This document shows, one piece after another, positions 60,455-64,000 of a stretch of DNA of 64,000 bases. The DNA is taken from positions 127,001-191,000 of the forward strand of contig JAMPIV010022925.1 in NCBI GenBank assembly GCA_024509875.1, given 5' to 3'. The number at the start of each line of letters is the position of its first letter. Position 1 is the first letter of the stretch. The translations under genes and the position numbers were made by a program. This DNA comes from Oreohelix idahoensis (taxonomy: Eukaryota > Mollusca > Gastropoda > Stylommatophora > Oreohelicidae). The notes below the pieces were generated by a model. The model was not told the origin of the DNA and ran no database searches. It worked only from the letters and a program-made list of their open reading frames with translations.

Positions 60455-61480
60455 TCAGCTGTGAAGGTATCTGTATCTAATAAGTGTGGTGTGTTGCAGA
60501 TGACCTTACTTTGCTACCACATTTAGACCTCAATCAGACTTATTCTGGAATATTGTAATGACTACGTTGAATGTCTAGGGTTATGATAGTGATGAAGTAT
60601 AAGTTCACAATAACCAACAGACAGATAAACACTTTAATTAAGATCCACAACACTTTACAACACTATGACAAGCACATACATATAACACTCTAGAAGACTA
60701 TCTTAAGTAAGTCAAGTGTTAACTTTTAAATTATGTATTAATTTCTTTCAATAATAGATATCCTGATCCAACTACAGAGTGAATCAGGAATCACAATCAA
60801 ATGTAAACACAATGTTTATGTACAAAAATTATACAAAGGATCTTTGTCCTGACATATAATATTATTACAATATGTGTGTAATGTTGTGATGTAGTATTAT
60901 GAGGTAATACTGGCTTTTGAAGCTAGGTTGTTGTTTGTCATCACGACTTCATGTGTTTGTTACTGGTGGAAATAATATTGAAGGGATCACAGTTTCTTTT
61001 TATTTGTAAAATTAAGTACTGTCCCTCTTGATTTAGTATTACAGTCAATTTTAAGGTGGGTTATACAAGGGTGAGCTGCTCTGGCTGACAAATTCTTAGC
61101 TCAAATGTCGGCGGCAGGAAAACTGTCTCCTCTGCTCGCTTGCTTCTCAGTTATCTTGAACTACATCACTGGTCAATATCTTGGACAAGGAGTCTGCTGC
61201 CAGCCCTCTGGATCCAGCAAAACTCAGACCAGGTGCTGCTCTAATACTTCAGTACCACGGTCACTGAAATAAGAAGGTTGTACCTCCTTCTTCAGAACTA
61301 ATATATAATATATTCCCACACTGAAGTACAGGACATTACAAACACAGAGTTCAGCGCTGTAGGCCAACTGCTAGCTTCTCATGTGACAATATACACCAGT
61401 ATTCCTCTCCCTAATGGTTACAACGCCTCTGCAATTCCAGCGTTAATTCCTTCTATACAATAGGATAGGTGTCATGTTAC
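60455..61480. repeat. LTR-like dispersed repeat, copy 2
   Basis: Same block order as 32430-33560: AGCTGTGAAGG, CTTTGCTACCAC, ATGACTACGTTGAATGTCTAGGG, the TCCTGAT/GTCCTGAC segments, then CCCTAATGGTTACAACGCC then TCTGCAATT near the end. It is non-coding. Moderate divergence suggests older copies. Confidence 0.6.
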
Positions 61481-61617
61481 TATTTGGCAATCCCATATAT
61501 GCCTATGCAGTTATACTTCTCTCTGACAAGCTTTTACATGGTGGAGCAATATCTAGGCTTTGCCTTCTGTTTGCTACTGAACCACAGACACAATTTATCA
61601 TTTCATATTCAATTTTC

Positions 61618-63682
<2,065 letters not shown>

Positions 63683-63917
63683 CTGTGCCTCAAATTGGTT
63701 TGAGCGGTACTGATCATCATTATAAGCGTACGCGCCAAAGATACATGAAAACAGTTCTGACACTAAAAGTAATTTAACTGGACTTAACAAACCCAGCAAT
63801 ATTGTTTCAATTTTATCAGCCCACTCTGGAGTACAAACGATAATATTTATTCCCGACTTCTGACAGCCGTATTCAAGCGAAGCATCCAGAAAGTTACGCT
63901 GTTTCAGAATCGGCGCT
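63683..63917 (-). CDS. Candidate host protein-coding exon, unrecognised
   Basis: On the minus strand a 235-bp open segment is bounded by an acceptor-like TATGTTAG (intron AG at 63919-63918) and a donor CAG/GTAACT (donor bases 63682-63677). The reading frame gives APILKQRNFLDASLEYGCQK, SGINIIVCTPEWADKIETIL then GLLSPVKLLLVSELFSCIFG and AYAYNDDQYRSNQFEAQ. This is balanced in composition, with codon-like third-base use and a hydrophobic helix in the middle. An in-frame TGA lies just upstream of the acceptor, and the frame beyond the donor is less protein-like, so an internal exon fits. No family is recognised. The gene would extend beyond 64000 at its 5' side. Confidence 0.45.
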
Positions 63918-64000
63918 CTAACATAGAGTCAGCCGATAGGATTATCATCATTTATCATTGTAACATTTTTAGCAACCAGATGTTTTCCAATACTGGAAGT

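Overview
The window is eukaryotic, AT-rich, repeat-dense and almost free of host genes. It is probably from an invertebrate and most likely a lophotrochozoan or mollusc. The evidence is the style of its LINE ORF2/RNase H proteins, its tRNA-derived SINEs, a Tc1-like transposon, many AT and GT microsatellites, and the lack of prokaryotic gene organisation. The species cannot be named from the sequence alone.

Layout. 1-2385: anonymous non-coding DNA. 2386-9380: a young LTR retrotransposon with near-identical 835-840 bp LTRs, a 5 bp target duplication, PBS and PPT. Inside it is no normal gag-pol but a long coiled-coil ORF ending in an RRM-like RNA-binding fold, plus a lone Ty3/gypsy-type RNase H fragment placed directly behind a splice-acceptor-like sequence. 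9.4-15.7 kb: dispersed repeats and LINE remnants on both strands. 17.4-18.6 kb: a Tc1-like element with intact inverted repeats and a decayed, C-terminally deleted transposase. 19.4-23.6 kb: a patchwork of LINE 3' ends. 23.6-25.7 kb: a 24-bp minisatellite that appears to have grown out of a LINE RNase H-region codon block. 26.2-26.9 kb: a four-unit tandem repeat ordered A-B-B-A. 28.2-31.8 kb: (GT)n, a 57-bp tandem repeat, a SINE, a fold-back element with 79-bp arms, and a 46-bp triplicate. 31.8-35.4 kb: an RNase H LINE fragment, an LTR-like dispersed repeat and a SINE. 37-41 kb: a LINE 3' end interrupted by a SINE, several short tandem repeats and another LINE RNase H end. 44.9-47.3 kb: a decayed RT plus RNase H LINE. 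48.6-49.5 kb: a perfect 143-bp inverted SINE pair and a second inverted repeat. 49.7-52.8 kb: an internally deleted LINE and two oppositely oriented LINE ends. 54.3-55.1 kb: a SINE and a LINE end. 55.1-60.1 kb: a block of strongly C-biased, CpG-rich sequence with many poly-C runs. 60.4-61.5 kb: a second copy of the LTR-like repeat. 63.7-63.9 kb: the one plausible host coding exon, on the minus strand.

There is no cooperating gene set. The window records successive waves of transposition (LINEs first, SINEs and a fold-back element nested in them, an LTR element last) and of minisatellites seeded inside dispersed repeats. The best candidate for something new is the LTR element whose Gag position is occupied by a coiled-coil/RRM protein.
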